From contig JAMOQK010000044.1 in assembly GCA_027064045.1 (NCBI GenBank), positions 1-40,305 on the forward strand: DNA of 40,305 nt, given 5' to 3'. Origin of the DNA: Sulfurimonas sp. GTDB taxonomy: Bacteria > Campylobacterota > Campylobacteria > Campylobacterales > Sulfurimonadaceae. Shown piece after piece: positions 28,925 to 37,674 of this stretch. The notes beneath the pieces were generated by a model that was not told the DNA's origin, made no database searches, and saw only the letters and a list, made by a program, of their open reading frames with translations. The stretch's first letter is position 1. Every line of letters starts with the position of its first letter. The position numbers and the translations under genes are program-made.

Positions 28925-28953
28925 ATTATATCTCTTATTTGCAAATACAAGTA
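28925..28953 (-). promoter_or_regulatory. Possible promoter for the four-Cys/lipoprotein/nfo unit
   Basis: The minus strand has TATAAT (28925-28930) and, 17 bp upstream, a weak -35 TACTTG (28948-28953). A perfect 10-bp palindrome ATTTGCAAAT (28937-28946) lies between them. It is back to back with the DUF234 promoter. Confidence 0.4.
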
Positions 28954-28960
28954 CCTATTC

Positions 28961-28989
28961 TTGAAATAAGAAAATGAATATGCTACAAT
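28961..28989 (+). promoter_or_regulatory. Promoter of the DUF234 gene, probably giving a leaderless mRNA
   Basis: TTGAAA (28961-28966), a 17-bp spacer, and TACAAT (28984-28989) preceded by TGC (extended -10). The expected start point, about 28995-28997, coincides with the ATG at 28996. No ribosome binding site is possible in a leader this short. Confidence 0.6.
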
Positions 28990-28990
28990 T

Positions 28991-29001
28991 TCCACATGCC
29001 A
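28991..29001 (-). repeat. TGGCATGTGGA iterated word covering a start codon
   Basis: Exact copy on the minus strand. Its ATG is the proposed start codon of the DUF234 gene and it covers the predicted transcription start. Confidence 0.7.
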
Positions 29002-29940
29002 AAGCTTTTAAACCAATTTCGCTCTTTTTATTTTAGAAATTATCCAGATGACATGGAAACTCTTATAAACTATTTTGCTGTTTTTGGTGGTCTTGGTTGG
29101 GATATTGACACTTCAAAATCCATAACCTTTATCATAGAAGAACTTATACTTCAAAACTTTGATATTTTAAATGAAAAGATGGAGGAATTAACACTCTCAC
29201 AACCAGCCAACAAAAGACTTTTAAGAGCATTAGCCATTGGAGACAGACGAATATTTTCGGCTTTTAATCGTGCAGGATTAAACAATGCCAATGGTGGTTC
29301 TGCTCTAAACTACTTAGAACAAAAAGGGTTGGTTACTATAGAATATTCAAGAGAAGAACCAGCTAAAAGCCTAAATGCAAAAGGGAAGTTAAAAAGGGAA
29401 ATTGCAAGACACAGAATCTCACATAAAGTACTTTTTACACAGCCATTTGTAAGGTTTTGGTTTTATTTTATAGCACCACACAAAAAAGATATTATAAAAA
29501 ATAATTATGATAACTTTTTTAAAGATTTTGCAATTAGACAAAACAGTTATACAAGTCTAATTTTTGAAGAACTCTCAGAGATATTACTAAACTACTATAT
29601 AAGAGATACTCAAATATTAAGTTCTGGAAGCTACTGGGATGCAAATGTAGAGATAGACATCTTAACAATTACAAAAAATGAAAAAATTTATATCGCTGAG
29701 TGTAAATGGAAAAATCATAAAGTAAACAAAAAAGAGCTGACAAAACTACTTGAAAAATGTGAAAAACTAAATATCACACCTACTCAAGTTGTACTTTTTT
29801 CAAAAAGGGGTTTTTCAAAAGAGTTGATTAGCAAACAGGGAAAAGATCTGGCACTTTATAGCTCTAATGACTTTAAAGAGTTGCTAAAAAACAACAAAAA
29901 AGATGAACTCATAGAAAATTTTGTTTTTAGGTTAAACTAA
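28996..29940 (+). CDS. Stand-alone DUF234 protein with nuclease-like fold motif
   Basis: This 314-residue cytoplasmic protein resembles the C-terminal half of archaeal-type ATPases, in which a winged-helix segment is followed by DUF234. Here the ATPase domain is missing. The winged-helix part is about residues 65-125 (AIGDRRIFSAFNRAG, SALNYLEQKGLVTI). The DUF234 part has GSYWDANVEIDILTITKNEKIYIAECKWKN, where E219/D221 and E235-C-K237 fit a PD-(D/E)xK-type nuclease core. Nuclease activity is inference. The promoter predicts a leaderless message; the next ATG (codon 20) has no better ribosome binding site. The stop overlaps the convergent J-domain gene by four bases. Confidence 0.75.
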   Translation: MPKLLNQFRSFYFRNYPDDMETLINYFAVFGGLGWDIDTSKSITFIIEELILQNFDILNEKMEELTLSQPANKRLLRALAIGDRRIFSAFNRAGLNNANGGSALNYLEQKGLVTIEYSREEPAKSLNAKGKLKREIARHRISHKVLFTQPFVRFWFYFIAPHKKDIIKNNYDNFFKDFAIRQNSYTSLIFEELSEILLNYYIRDTQILSSGSYWDANVEIDILTITKNEKIYIAECKWKNHKVNKKELTKLLEKCEKLNITPTQVVLFSKRGFSKELISKQGKDLALYSSNDFKELLKNNKKDELIENFVFRLN

Positions 29941-30740
29941 CTAACCACACGCAAAGCTGTATAAGCTTCTTGAAGAAGTTGGAATTTTTGTGTGTAATGG
30001 TCTAACATATTTGGATTTTCATGAAATACTTTATCTGGATGATAAACCTTGGTAAGTTTTTTATAACTCTTTTTAAGAACATCCTGACTTGCCCCAATAG
30101 GACACTCTAAAATAGTATAAAACTGAACTTGTTCATCTTTTTGAGTATCTCCACAAAGATTTCCAAAACTAAAAGAGGCAAAATCTGAATAAAGTTTACT
30201 CATAAAATGATTATCATAAGTATATTGAATTTGGTAGTGAAGGATATGTCGCTTGTTTAAAGCTCTTTCTAGTCTAGCTTTTGCTTTATAATCACTAACA
30301 TCTATAACTAAAGATATATCTGTACCCCTCTCAACATACACTTCAAGCTGGGAACGAAGATAGTTAGTAACCCAAGCGTTTGGATACTCAAGGGAGATTA
30401 AAACTGTATCTTTATCGTAAGCATATAGATTAACTTTGACTGTTTCAGGTTCCAAAAGTTTTTTCAATTCTACCTTTATAGGTTGAGTTTTATATCTCAA
30501 CATTGAACGAAGAAAAAATTCATGTGAAAACTCATTTTGTGCAGCATAATACTCACTGAGTTTTGAGAGAAACTCCTCTCTTACCTCATTTAAAGCCTCA
30601 TTCTTAAAAACTAAAACAGCTTTAGGTAAAAAAAGCATACCCCTAGTGTGTTTGTTTAAAAACTCTTTCATCCAAGAACAATTAAGTGTATCAAAACCAG
30701 TCGTGATAAGTATGAGATTATCACGAAGTACAATATTCAT
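29937..30740 (-). CDS. J-domain protein with C-terminal J domain
   Basis: This 267-residue protein ends in a J domain of about 65 residues (FYTILECPIGASQDVLKKSYKKLTKVYHPDKV, HPD motif intact), so it should stimulate the ATPase of DnaK. The N-terminal 190 residues are not recognised; they have no transmembrane segment, zinc fingers or Gly/Phe region, so this is neither DnaJ nor CbpA. A similar layout with the J domain last is found in DjlA-like proteins and in the campylobacterial protein annotated as DnaJ-like. It is likely a specialised cochaperone. It is convergent with the DUF234 gene and 41 bp or more from aguB in the same direction. Confidence 0.8.
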   Translation of the reverse strand: MNIVLRDNLILITTGFDTLNCSWMKEFLNKHTRGMLFLPKAVLVFKNEALNEVREEFLSKLSEYYAAQNEFSHEFFLRSMLRYKTQPIKVELKKLLEPETVKVNLYAYDKDTVLISLEYPNAWVTNYLRSQLEVYVERGTDISLVIDVSDYKAKARLERALNKRHILHYQIQYTYDNHFMSKLYSDFASFSFGNLCGDTQKDEQVQFYTILECPIGASQDVLKKSYKKLTKVYHPDKVFHENPNMLDHYTQKFQLLQEAYTALRVVS

Positions 30741-30781
30741 AGCCTACCTTTTAGCGATAGTTTTTTAATATGTAAGCAATT

Positions 30782-31636
30782 TTAGTTCCAACTAGCACAA
30801 AGAGTAGTATATTTATCTGGTTTTCTATCTCTTAAAAGTCCCCAATACTCCCTTTGTCTTGCATTTTCTTCCAAATCAAACTCCCCATAGATTATCTCCT
30901 CTTTATCTCTTGAAGCCTCTGCTATCTTCTTACCTGTATAATCTGTAATAAATGATGAACCATAAAAAGTAATTTCACAACTCTTACCAACTTCAAGTCC
31001 TACTCTGTTTGCCACAACAACAGGCACTGTATTTGTCGCAGCATGTCCCATTTGAACCCTTTGCCAATGCTCCTTTGAATCTATATCTACTTCTGGTTCG
31101 CTCCCTATTGCTGTTGGATAAAAAATAATTTCTGCACCCATAAGTGTTAAAACTCTTGCAGTCTCACAAAACCACTGATCCCAACAGATACCTACACCTA
31201 TCTTCCCACATGCCGTATCATAAACTTTAAAACCACTATCCCCAGTTTTAAAATAAAATTTTTCCTCATATCCCGCTCCATCTGGTATGTGAGTTTTTCT
31301 ATAATTATCCATCACTCTACCATCAGAATCTATCACAACCAAAGAGTTAAAATAATCATCTCCACTCCTCTCAAAATAACTCACCAACAATACCACTCCT
31401 AATTCTTTTGCTAATACTATAAACTCTTTTACAAGTGGATTATTATTTAACTCTTTTGCCCAAGAAAAATATTTTTTATCCATATCTTTACAAAAATACA
31501 ACCCCTCAAACAACTCAGGTAAAAGTATGATATTAGCTCCTTTAGCAGAAGCCTCTTTCACTAATAATTTTGCTTTTGTAACATTAGCTTTTCTATCTTC
31601 TTCCATACTCATCTGAATAGCGCTGACTTTAACCAT
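30782..31636 (-). CDS. aguB: N-carbamoylputrescine amidohydrolase (nitrilase family)
   Basis: This 284-residue enzyme removes the carbamoyl group from N-carbamoylputrescine, the last step of the agmatine route to putrescine. The catalytic triad is visible: Glu41 (LLPELFEG), Lys114 (YRKTHIPDG) and Cys151 (GICWDQWF). The start was moved from the GTG at 31645 in the ORF track to the ATG at 31636, because GAGGTG just upstream is the ribosome binding site. A degenerate copy of the iterated word at 31205-31215 is read as Thr-Ala-Cys-Gly, just before the conserved KIGVGICWDQ. No agmatine deiminase gene lies next to it. Confidence 0.92.
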   Translation of the reverse strand: MVKVSAIQMSMEEDRKANVTKAKLLVKEASAKGANIILLPELFEGLYFCKDMDKKYFSWAKELNNNPLVKEFIVLAKELGVVLLVSYFERSGDDYFNSLVVIDSDGRVMDNYRKTHIPDGAGYEEKFYFKTGDSGFKVYDTACGKIGVGICWDQWFCETARVLTLMGAEIIFYPTAIGSEPEVDIDSKEHWQRVQMGHAATNTVPVVVANRVGLEVGKSCEITFYGSSFITDYTGKKIAEASRDKEEIIYGEFDLEENARQREYWGLLRDRKPDKYTTLCASWN

Positions 31637-31714
31637 ATATAACACCTCAGTTTTAATTTTAAAATTATATCATTTAAGCTACAATTTCAAGCTACAACTA
31701 TCTCAGGAATGAAT

Positions 31715-33178
31715 ATGAAGTTATTAAATACTGGTACAACAGTAGTAATTATATTAGGCTTATTTACAACAGCAAATGCAACACTAAAAAATGACAAAAT
31801 CACACTAAAAGACAATATGATAGTAAAGTACAACAAACTACCCTCCCAAGTAGATAATATATCTGACGCATTTTTAAATGGGATGTTTTATGGACGACTC
31901 AGAATAAATACTTTTTACGGGGATTGGCAAAATGAGAAAAAAAATACAACCGTTAAAGATAATAGAGCTATGGGAGTTGGTGGTAGTTTTATATATAAAA
32001 CCGCACCATTTCATAACATAAGTGCAACAGTAGGACTTTACACTTCTCAAAATCCATCATTTTTTCGTGAAGATGTAAATGACATAAAATACTTAAAATC
32101 TGGTAAAGATACTCTAAGCCGATATGATACAAGCAATACTAGAAACTTTGGTATGACTGTTTTAGCACAAAGCTATCTTCAATATAATATAGCCAAAAGT
32201 TCCATCAGTGGTGGTCGTTTGCTATTTGAGAGTGTTTTTACCAAAAGTAACGATAGTAAAATGATACCAAACAGTTTTGATGGTATCACCTTTGTATCTA
32301 AAGATATTGATAAAACAACCATAAAACTGGCTTACTTAGCAAAACAAAAACTTCGAGACCATACAACCTCCCATGATGTTTTAGCTTTTAACCCAAACAA
32401 TAAATGGGCAGAAAATGATGATTCTTCAGTCAACAAAAATTTAACCATAGCTAGAATTGGGGACAATAATCAACTCGACATAGTAGCTATATCTAATAAA
32501 TCTATAAAAAATCTCAAAGTGGATGCAAGTTATGCCATAGTTCCTGATGTTATATCAGAGATGACACTTGAAGCTGGTTATGCAATACCTCTAGGAGATA
32601 CCTTCAAACTAATTCCATCACTTAGATATATGCAACAGTTCGATAACCTAAATGCAAACTATAGTGTTGCGAATTTAAGCGCTTCTAGTACTGTTGGTTA
32701 CAAAAATCCGAACTCACTAGATAGTAATCTTTTAGCCACAAGACTAGACTTAAAAACAAAAGCACTGCTAATTAGACTTGCCTACTCACAGGTAGCAGAT
32801 AAAGCTGATATTATAGCACCATGGAGAGGTTTACCAACTGGTGGATATACTCGTGTAATGGGTCAAGGTAATTGGAGAGCAAACACAAAAACATATCTAG
32901 CAAAAATTAGTTATGACTTTAGTAAGGCTAATATCATCAAAGGTTTTAGTGCAATGGCAGAGTATGCAATACAAGATTTTGACAACAAAAAAGATGAAGT
33001 TCAAGCAGATAGCAATGTATTGCATATAGATTTGAGACAAAATATAGGTAAAAATCTACAAGCAAAAATAAGACTTGGATTTTGTGATGGAGATGACTCC
33101 ATATTAAAATCTAATGGTACTTATAAAAGTGACATCTCTTATAATGAATACCGTTTCGAACTAAACTACTTCTTTTAA
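31715..33178 (+). CDS. Outer membrane porin, OprD-like
   Basis: This protein of about 487 residues has a signal peptide (MKLLNTGTTVVIILGLFTTANA), followed by alternating hydrophobic/polar segments of a beta barrel, and ends in an aromatic C-terminal strand (YNEYRFELNYFF) typical of outer membrane proteins. The N-terminal segment with DAFLNGMFYGRLRINTFYGDW and the overall size fit the OprD-type porins common in the Campylobacterota. The start at 31715 is chosen because AGGA lies six bases upstream; the ORF track's ATG at 31709 directly follows AGGA. The substrate cannot be told from sequence. It is divergent from aguB and convergent with lon, overlapping the lon 3' end by four bases. Confidence 0.85.
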   Translation: MKLLNTGTTVVIILGLFTTANATLKNDKITLKDNMIVKYNKLPSQVDNISDAFLNGMFYGRLRINTFYGDWQNEKKNTTVKDNRAMGVGGSFIYKTAPFHNISATVGLYTSQNPSFFREDVNDIKYLKSGKDTLSRYDTSNTRNFGMTVLAQSYLQYNIAKSSISGGRLLFESVFTKSNDSKMIPNSFDGITFVSKDIDKTTIKLAYLAKQKLRDHTTSHDVLAFNPNNKWAENDDSSVNKNLTIARIGDNNQLDIVAISNKSIKNLKVDASYAIVPDVISEMTLEAGYAIPLGDTFKLIPSLRYMQQFDNLNANYSVANLSASSTVGYKNPNSLDSNLLATRLDLKTKALLIRLAYSQVADKADIIAPWRGLPTGGYTRVMGQGNWRANTKTYLAKISYDFSKANIIKGFSAMAEYAIQDFDNKKDEVQADSNVLHIDLRQNIGKNLQAKIRLGFCDGDDSILKSNGTYKSDISYNEYRFELNYFF

Positions 33179-35592
33179 ATAAGTATCTCTTTTAAAACCT
33201 CTTCAACTCTACTAACACCAATGATTTCTAAAGAGTCTTTAACCTCTTTTGGAATATCTTCTAAATCTCTCTCATAATTTTTTACAGGGATTAAAACTTT
33301 GGACATACCAGCTTTATGAGCAGCTATCAGTTTTTCTTTTAATCCACCAATAGGTAAAACATCACCACTAAGTGAAATCTCTCCAGTCATAGCAATTTCT
33401 GAACGAATTTTTTTAGAACTCAGGATTGAAGATATAACACTGACCATAGCAATACCTGCACTAGGTCCATCTTTGGGAGTTGCTCCATCTGGAACATGTA
33501 TGTGTAGATCGTATCGTTTATATACCTCACTCACATCAACTTTTATTTTTTCTTCTTTCTCTTTTGTACTAAGTGGAATATTATCGGAAGTGATTTTTAA
33601 TTTATTGGTATCTATAAGAGTTTTTACGACACTCATTGCTATCTTAGCACTCTCTTTCATCACATCGCCAAGACTACCAGTAAGTTGCATAGTACCTTTG
33701 CCTTTTATACGGATAGATTCTATTTTTAAAACATCTCCACCAACTGCTGTCCAAGCCAAACCATTAACTACGCCTATAACTGGCTTTTTATCTGTTTTTT
33801 CTATCTCAAAAACTGTTTTTTCAAAATAATCTTTTAGATTTTTTAAACTTAAAGAGACTTTATTTACCTCTGGATGCTCAAGTATTTCACGAGCCACTTT
33901 TCTACTCATATCAGCTAATCTTCTGCGAAGATTTCTAACACCTGCTTCACGAGTGTAACTATGAATTAACTCTTTAAGTGCTGGTTTTGAGATACTAACT
34001 TCTGATTTTTTTAACCCATGTTTTTTTAACTCTTGAGGAATTAAATATCGCAAGGCTATCTCAAACTTCTCTTGAGGAGTATATGAAGTTATAGTAATAA
34101 ACTCCATCCTATCACGAAGAGGTGCAGGGATACGACCAACATCATTTGCCGTTGCTATAAAAATAACATCACTTAAATCAATATTGAAGTTTAAGTAATA
34201 ATCCCTAAAAGATAAATTTTGTTCAGGATCTAATATCTCCAAAAGTGCTGCTGTTGGATCTCCCCTTTGTGAACGAGAAATTTTGTCTATCTCATCTAAA
34301 ACTATGACAGGATTCATCTTTTTAGCATCTATAAGCCCTTGAGTTATACGACCTGGCATCGCTCCAACATAAGTTCTTCTATGTCCTCTGAGTTCATTTA
34401 CATCTTCAAGTCCACCAAGAGCTATACGAACCAGAGGTCTTTTTAATGCTGTTGCTATGGAATTTGCCAAAGATGTTTTACCGACACCTGGAGGTCCACT
34501 AAAACAAAGTATCGCCCCTGCACTGTTTTCATGCCCAATCCCTCTTAATTCCAAAAGTTCCTTAACAGCAAAATATTCAACTATACGCTCTTTTGGTTTT
34601 TTTAAAGAGAAATGGTCTTCGTTTAATTGACTCTCAACATCTGAAATTTTTAATGCCTTTTTCGCATTATCCCCAAAAGGTATCTCTAAAACCCAATCCA
34701 AATATGTTTGAGTCATAGAAGCATCTGAAGAATCTGGGTGCATACGGGAAAATCTTTCTATCTGTTTATGTATCTCTTTGTAAGCATCCTCTCCCATACC
34801 GTCTTTTTTAGCTTCAAGCTTTTTTTTGTACTCCTCTATCTCCTCTTCTCTAGCTGTATCTGCACCTAACTCTTTTTGAATCTCTTTAAGTTGTTCTTTT
34901 AAAAAATACTCTTTATTTACCTGTTCTATATGTGTATGCACTTTAGAACGAATCTCTTTTTGAAGCTTATTTGCTTCTATCTCTTCTATAAGATAGTCCA
35001 AAAGGTTTGAAAATCTTTTTTGTGTATCAGTTTCAACAAAAATCTTATAAGCTTGTTCTTTTTTAAGTTTCACAGTTGAGCATATTAAATCAATTATACG
35101 ATTATAATCATGATTTTCCTCAATCGTCCTAAGCAAATCTGGTGGAAAATAGTTACTTACACCTGAGAGTATTTTTACTTTTTCACGAACCACTTCTAAA
35201 ACTGCATCTATAACAGGTGAGTCTTCATTGGTTGATTTAAGTATCTCAACATGTGCTATCAAAGGTATGGTCTGAACTTCAAAAACAGTTTTTGCACGAG
35301 CCAAACCTTGAAAAAGAATCTTCACTCTACCATCAGGAAGAGCAACTTTTCTCATAATCGAACCAACAACACCTGCATCATAAAGAGCATCATAAGTTCT
35401 TTCTCCCTCTCGTGAAAGTTTGGTTGAACAAACAATCACTAAAGAATCTTCCTCTATAGCCCTTGTAGCTGCCTCGATATTTTTCTCATCACCTAAAAAA
35501 ATTGGAGCAATCATAAACGGGTATAAAAAAAGTTCATCTTCTGCTATAACTGGTAAATCTATCGGGAACTCTGCATAATTACTTAGTTTCAT
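33175..35592 (-). CDS. lon: ATP-dependent protease Lon
   Basis: This 805-residue cytoplasmic protease has the N-terminal LAN domain (LPVIAEDELFLYPFMIAPIFL), a coiled coil, and the AAA+ domain with Walker A GPPGVGKT and Walker B PVIVLDEIDK. It then has sensor/arginine motifs in APLRDRMEFI, and the C-terminal protease domain with the catalytic Ser in DGPSAGIAMVS and Lys in IGGLKEKLIAAHKAG. The length is that of LonA. It follows bamD by 14 bases; the same bamD-lon pair, with fliW divergent, occurs in Campylobacter. No heat-shock operator is visible in front of it. Confidence 0.97.
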   Translation of the reverse strand: MKLSNYAEFPIDLPVIAEDELFLYPFMIAPIFLGDEKNIEAATRAIEEDSLVIVCSTKLSREGERTYDALYDAGVVGSIMRKVALPDGRVKILFQGLARAKTVFEVQTIPLIAHVEILKSTNEDSPVIDAVLEVVREKVKILSGVSNYFPPDLLRTIEENHDYNRIIDLICSTVKLKKEQAYKIFVETDTQKRFSNLLDYLIEEIEANKLQKEIRSKVHTHIEQVNKEYFLKEQLKEIQKELGADTAREEEIEEYKKKLEAKKDGMGEDAYKEIHKQIERFSRMHPDSSDASMTQTYLDWVLEIPFGDNAKKALKISDVESQLNEDHFSLKKPKERIVEYFAVKELLELRGIGHENSAGAILCFSGPPGVGKTSLANSIATALKRPLVRIALGGLEDVNELRGHRRTYVGAMPGRITQGLIDAKKMNPVIVLDEIDKISRSQRGDPTAALLEILDPEQNLSFRDYYLNFNIDLSDVIFIATANDVGRIPAPLRDRMEFITITSYTPQEKFEIALRYLIPQELKKHGLKKSEVSISKPALKELIHSYTREAGVRNLRRRLADMSRKVAREILEHPEVNKVSLSLKNLKDYFEKTVFEIEKTDKKPVIGVVNGLAWTAVGGDVLKIESIRIKGKGTMQLTGSLGDVMKESAKIAMSVVKTLIDTNKLKITSDNIPLSTKEKEEKIKVDVSEVYKRYDLHIHVPDGATPKDGPSAGIAMVSVISSILSSKKIRSEIAMTGEISLSGDVLPIGGLKEKLIAAHKAGMSKVLIPVKNYERDLEDIPKEVKDSLEIIGVSRVEEVLKEILI

Positions 35593-35606
35593 ATATCTTT
35601 ATCCTT

Positions 35607-36488
35607 CTATCTGTTTAATATTTCTTTTTTTAGAGTTTCAAACTCTTCTTGAGTTATAACTCCACTGTCTCTCAACTCTTGAGCTTGTAAAAGTTCATGT
35701 TTTTGAGATTTAGTCATAGTATCAATTTTATTTTCTTTAATAACCTTTTTGAGAGGTAATGCTGTATCATCTTGCACTGAGTTTCTTGAAACCACACTTT
35801 GTGTATCTGGAATCATAAATGCATACCAACTAGATGTACCATCACCCTCAAACCAAGCACGATACCAAGGGCTATTTGCTCTATCTATCTCACTCCAGTT
35901 TATCCAAGGTTCTGGTTTTATAGTTCTGTAATATGCTGCACTTTTTGGTTTGTCAAGTCTATCATAAAGAGATGCGATTGTCTCATTTAAAACAGATTGA
36001 GCAAGGTATAAACGGGTAAGCATAGTATCTACAACATCATAATACATAGAGTTTGGGTATAACTTTTTAAACTTCTCTGCAGCAGATATAGTTTCTTGTA
36101 TTAAAGCCTGATCGCGTCTAGGATTTGGCAATGCCATATACTTAGCTTTTATCTTTAAAAATTCTGCTTCCTCTTTTTCATTGACTGTTGCATATCTTTT
36201 TATATACTCATTTAAAAAATGCTCACTTAACAAGTACTCTTCATAATGCATATGAGCTATAGCTAAAATCATGGTAGCTTCAGGTAAAAGTGCTGAACCA
36301 ATATGCTCCCCCTGAAGAGAAGAATAATAATTATCTGCTTTTTCCAAATTTCCATTAGAGACGGACTCAACTATTTTCCCATACCAATATAAAGCTGGTT
36401 TATTATACTCATCCATCTCTTTTGAACAACCACTAAAAAGCACAAAAACAATCAATATAACTACCGTGAAACTAAATTTAATTTTCAT
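35607..36488 (-). CDS. bamD: Outer membrane assembly lipoprotein BamD with C-terminal SHOCT-like tail
   Basis: This 293-residue lipoprotein (MKIKFSFTVVILIVFVLFSGC, Cys21) belongs to the BAM complex, which inserts barrels into the outer membrane. The TPR region covers about residues 28-190 (YWYGKIVESVSNGNLEKADNYYSSL, SEHFLNEYIKRYAT, FKKLYPNSMYYDVV). It is longer than most BamD proteins. The last 30 residues (LLQAQELRDSGVITQEEFETLKKEIL) look like a SHOCT oligomerisation motif. The start was moved from 36548 to 36488 because AGGAAAA precedes it and the lipoprotein signal begins there. Confidence 0.88.
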   Translation of the reverse strand: MKIKFSFTVVILIVFVLFSGCSKEMDEYNKPALYWYGKIVESVSNGNLEKADNYYSSLQGEHIGSALLPEATMILAIAHMHYEEYLLSEHFLNEYIKRYATVNEKEEAEFLKIKAKYMALPNPRRDQALIQETISAAEKFKKLYPNSMYYDVVDTMLTRLYLAQSVLNETIASLYDRLDKPKSAAYYRTIKPEPWINWSEIDRANSPWYRAWFEGDGTSSWYAFMIPDTQSVVSRNSVQDDTALPLKKVIKENKIDTMTKSQKHELLQAQELRDSGVITQEEFETLKKEILNR

Positions 36489-36576
36489 ATAAAATTTTCC
36501 TATTAATAAATAAGTTGTTATTTTATCTAAAAGATATATAACACTCATTAAACTAGGTATATTTTATGCTTATTAG

Positions 36577-36585
36577 TGCTATAAT
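36577..36585 (+). promoter_or_regulatory. Extended -10 promoter of fliW
   Basis: TGCTATAAT is a perfect extended -10 element ending 25 bases before the fliW ATG. The matching -35 (GTATAT at 36557) is poor. No sigma28 or sigma54 flagellar promoter is seen. Confidence 0.5.
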
Positions 36586-36610
36586 CCGTAAATTTTAACA
36601 AAGGTTTTTT

Positions 36611-36991
36611 ATGAAATTTGATGTAAGCATGCCCCTTTTGGGATTTGAGAATATAAAAGAAGTAGAGTTACAAAAGATTGATGATATTTTTATGAGAGTA
36701 GAAGCACTCGATGCTAAACATATCTCTTTTACACTGATAGACCCTTTTGTTCTGAGAGAATATGACTTTGAAGTACCAAAGAAAACACAAAAATTACTTG
36801 AAATAGATGAAAAATCAAATATTATTATATTAAATATTGTTCTAATCCAAACACCTATAGAAGATTCTGTAGTAAATTTCATAGGACCACTAATTTTTAA
36901 TACTGATAACCATAAAATGGCACAAATAATTTTAAACGAATCTACAACATACGGTGTTGCTGAGAAAATTTCTAATTTTCTAAAAAAGTAG
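36611..36991 (+). CDS. fliW: Flagellar assembly factor FliW
   Basis: This 126-residue cytoplasmic protein binds CsrA and so relieves CsrA repression of flagellin mRNA; free flagellin in turn displaces it. Family features are the N-terminal FDVSMPLLGFENIKEVEL, SFTLIDPFVL, and VVNFIGPLIFNTDNHKMAQIIL near the end. The length is typical. AAAGG six bases upstream sets the start. The antisense ORF of the track (36595-36882) is a shadow. It is divergent from bamD-lon, as Cj1075 is in C. jejuni, and ends eight bases from rsmE. Confidence 0.93.
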   Translation: MKFDVSMPLLGFENIKEVELQKIDDIFMRVEALDAKHISFTLIDPFVLREYDFEVPKKTQKLLEIDEKSNIIILNIVLIQTPIEDSVVNFIGPLIFNTDNHKMAQIILNESTTYGVAEKISNFLKK

Positions 36992-36999
36992 TTTTTAAA

Positions 37000-37671
37000 T
37001 TAAAGTAGTATTTTACTAGAAACAGCCATAACGGCACTTTCTGAACGAAGTACCATCTTGGTGTCGAGGGAAAAAACATCTTTTTGTTTTAAAAACTCCC
37101 TCTCATCTTGGGAAAATCCACCCTCGCACCCTATCAATACAGTGTCTATATCACTATAATCATCTAAAGATTTATCACAAAAATCAAATATTTTCGTCTG
37201 TGGAAATTCAGTTATAAACTCTTTTACATTTTTAAAACTATCAAATTTCATAAAACTACTTCTACCACTTTGTTGCATAGAAGTTTGCAAAATCCTTTCA
37301 AACCTCTTAAAATCAAGTCTGAAATTTCTTTGACTTCTATCACATGAAATAAAAGAGATTTTATCCACTCCTATTTCACAAAGTGATGGTAAAACTTTTT
37401 CTATAGACTTACTGTCTATGATACACCATCCAAGATGCAAAGTTTTTTTTGGTTTTACCTCGTGAAGGCTTACTTCAAGAAGTTCTAAAACCAGTGAACG
37501 ATTTTCGATAGAAGTTATTTTGTATTTATAAAGTTTAGCAGTATCACTAAACGAGCGAAAATTTATCTCATCACCAACGCTATGACGACGAACTTTTATA
37601 AGGTATTTAAAACCATCACCCCTGATGCTAAAACTATCTTTACCTGCACTCTCATCAAACATAAAAACCAT
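37000..37671 (-). CDS. rsmE: 16S rRNA (uracil-1498-N3) methyltransferase RsmE
   Basis: This 223-residue SPOUT-class methyltransferase acts on U1498 of 16S rRNA. The deep trefoil knot that binds S-adenosylmethionine is seen as VLIGCEGGFSQDEREFL and MVLRSESAVMAVSSKILL at the C-terminus. The N-terminal RNA-binding domain includes FKYLIKVRRHSVGDEI. The length is slightly under the family norm of about 240. Two ATGs (codons 1 and 4) are possible; no clear ribosome binding site exists, so translation is probably coupled to the gene four bases upstream. Confidence 0.92.
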   Translation of the reverse strand: MVFMFDESAGKDSFSIRGDGFKYLIKVRRHSVGDEINFRSFSDTAKLYKYKITSIENRSLVLELLEVSLHEVKPKKTLHLGWCIIDSKSIEKVLPSLCEIGVDKISFISCDRSQRNFRLDFKRFERILQTSMQQSGRSSFMKFDSFKNVKEFITEFPQTKIFDFCDKSLDDYSDIDTVLIGCEGGFSQDEREFLKQKDVFSLDTKMVLRSESAVMAVSSKILL

Positions 37672-37674
37672 AAC

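Noticed and set aside
28742-28969. Plus-strand ORF of 75 residues
   Set aside because: Phe/Leu-rich shadow of the four-cysteine protein, which has a ribosome binding site and perfect junction with the next gene.
31654-31667. Perfect palindrome TAATTTTAAAATTA between aguB and the porin gene
   Set aside because: Entirely A/T in an A/T-rich gap, so likely by chance; no promoter geometry supports an operator.
31676-31697. Direct repeat AAGCTACAA (two copies 13 bp apart) upstream of the porin gene
   Set aside because: Short and found once; could be a duplicated -10 region, but not enough to call a site.
36595-36882. Minus-strand ORF over fliW
   Set aside because: The plus-strand frame encodes a clear FliW with promoter and ribosome binding site; the reverse frame is Ser/Ile/Phe-rich noise.
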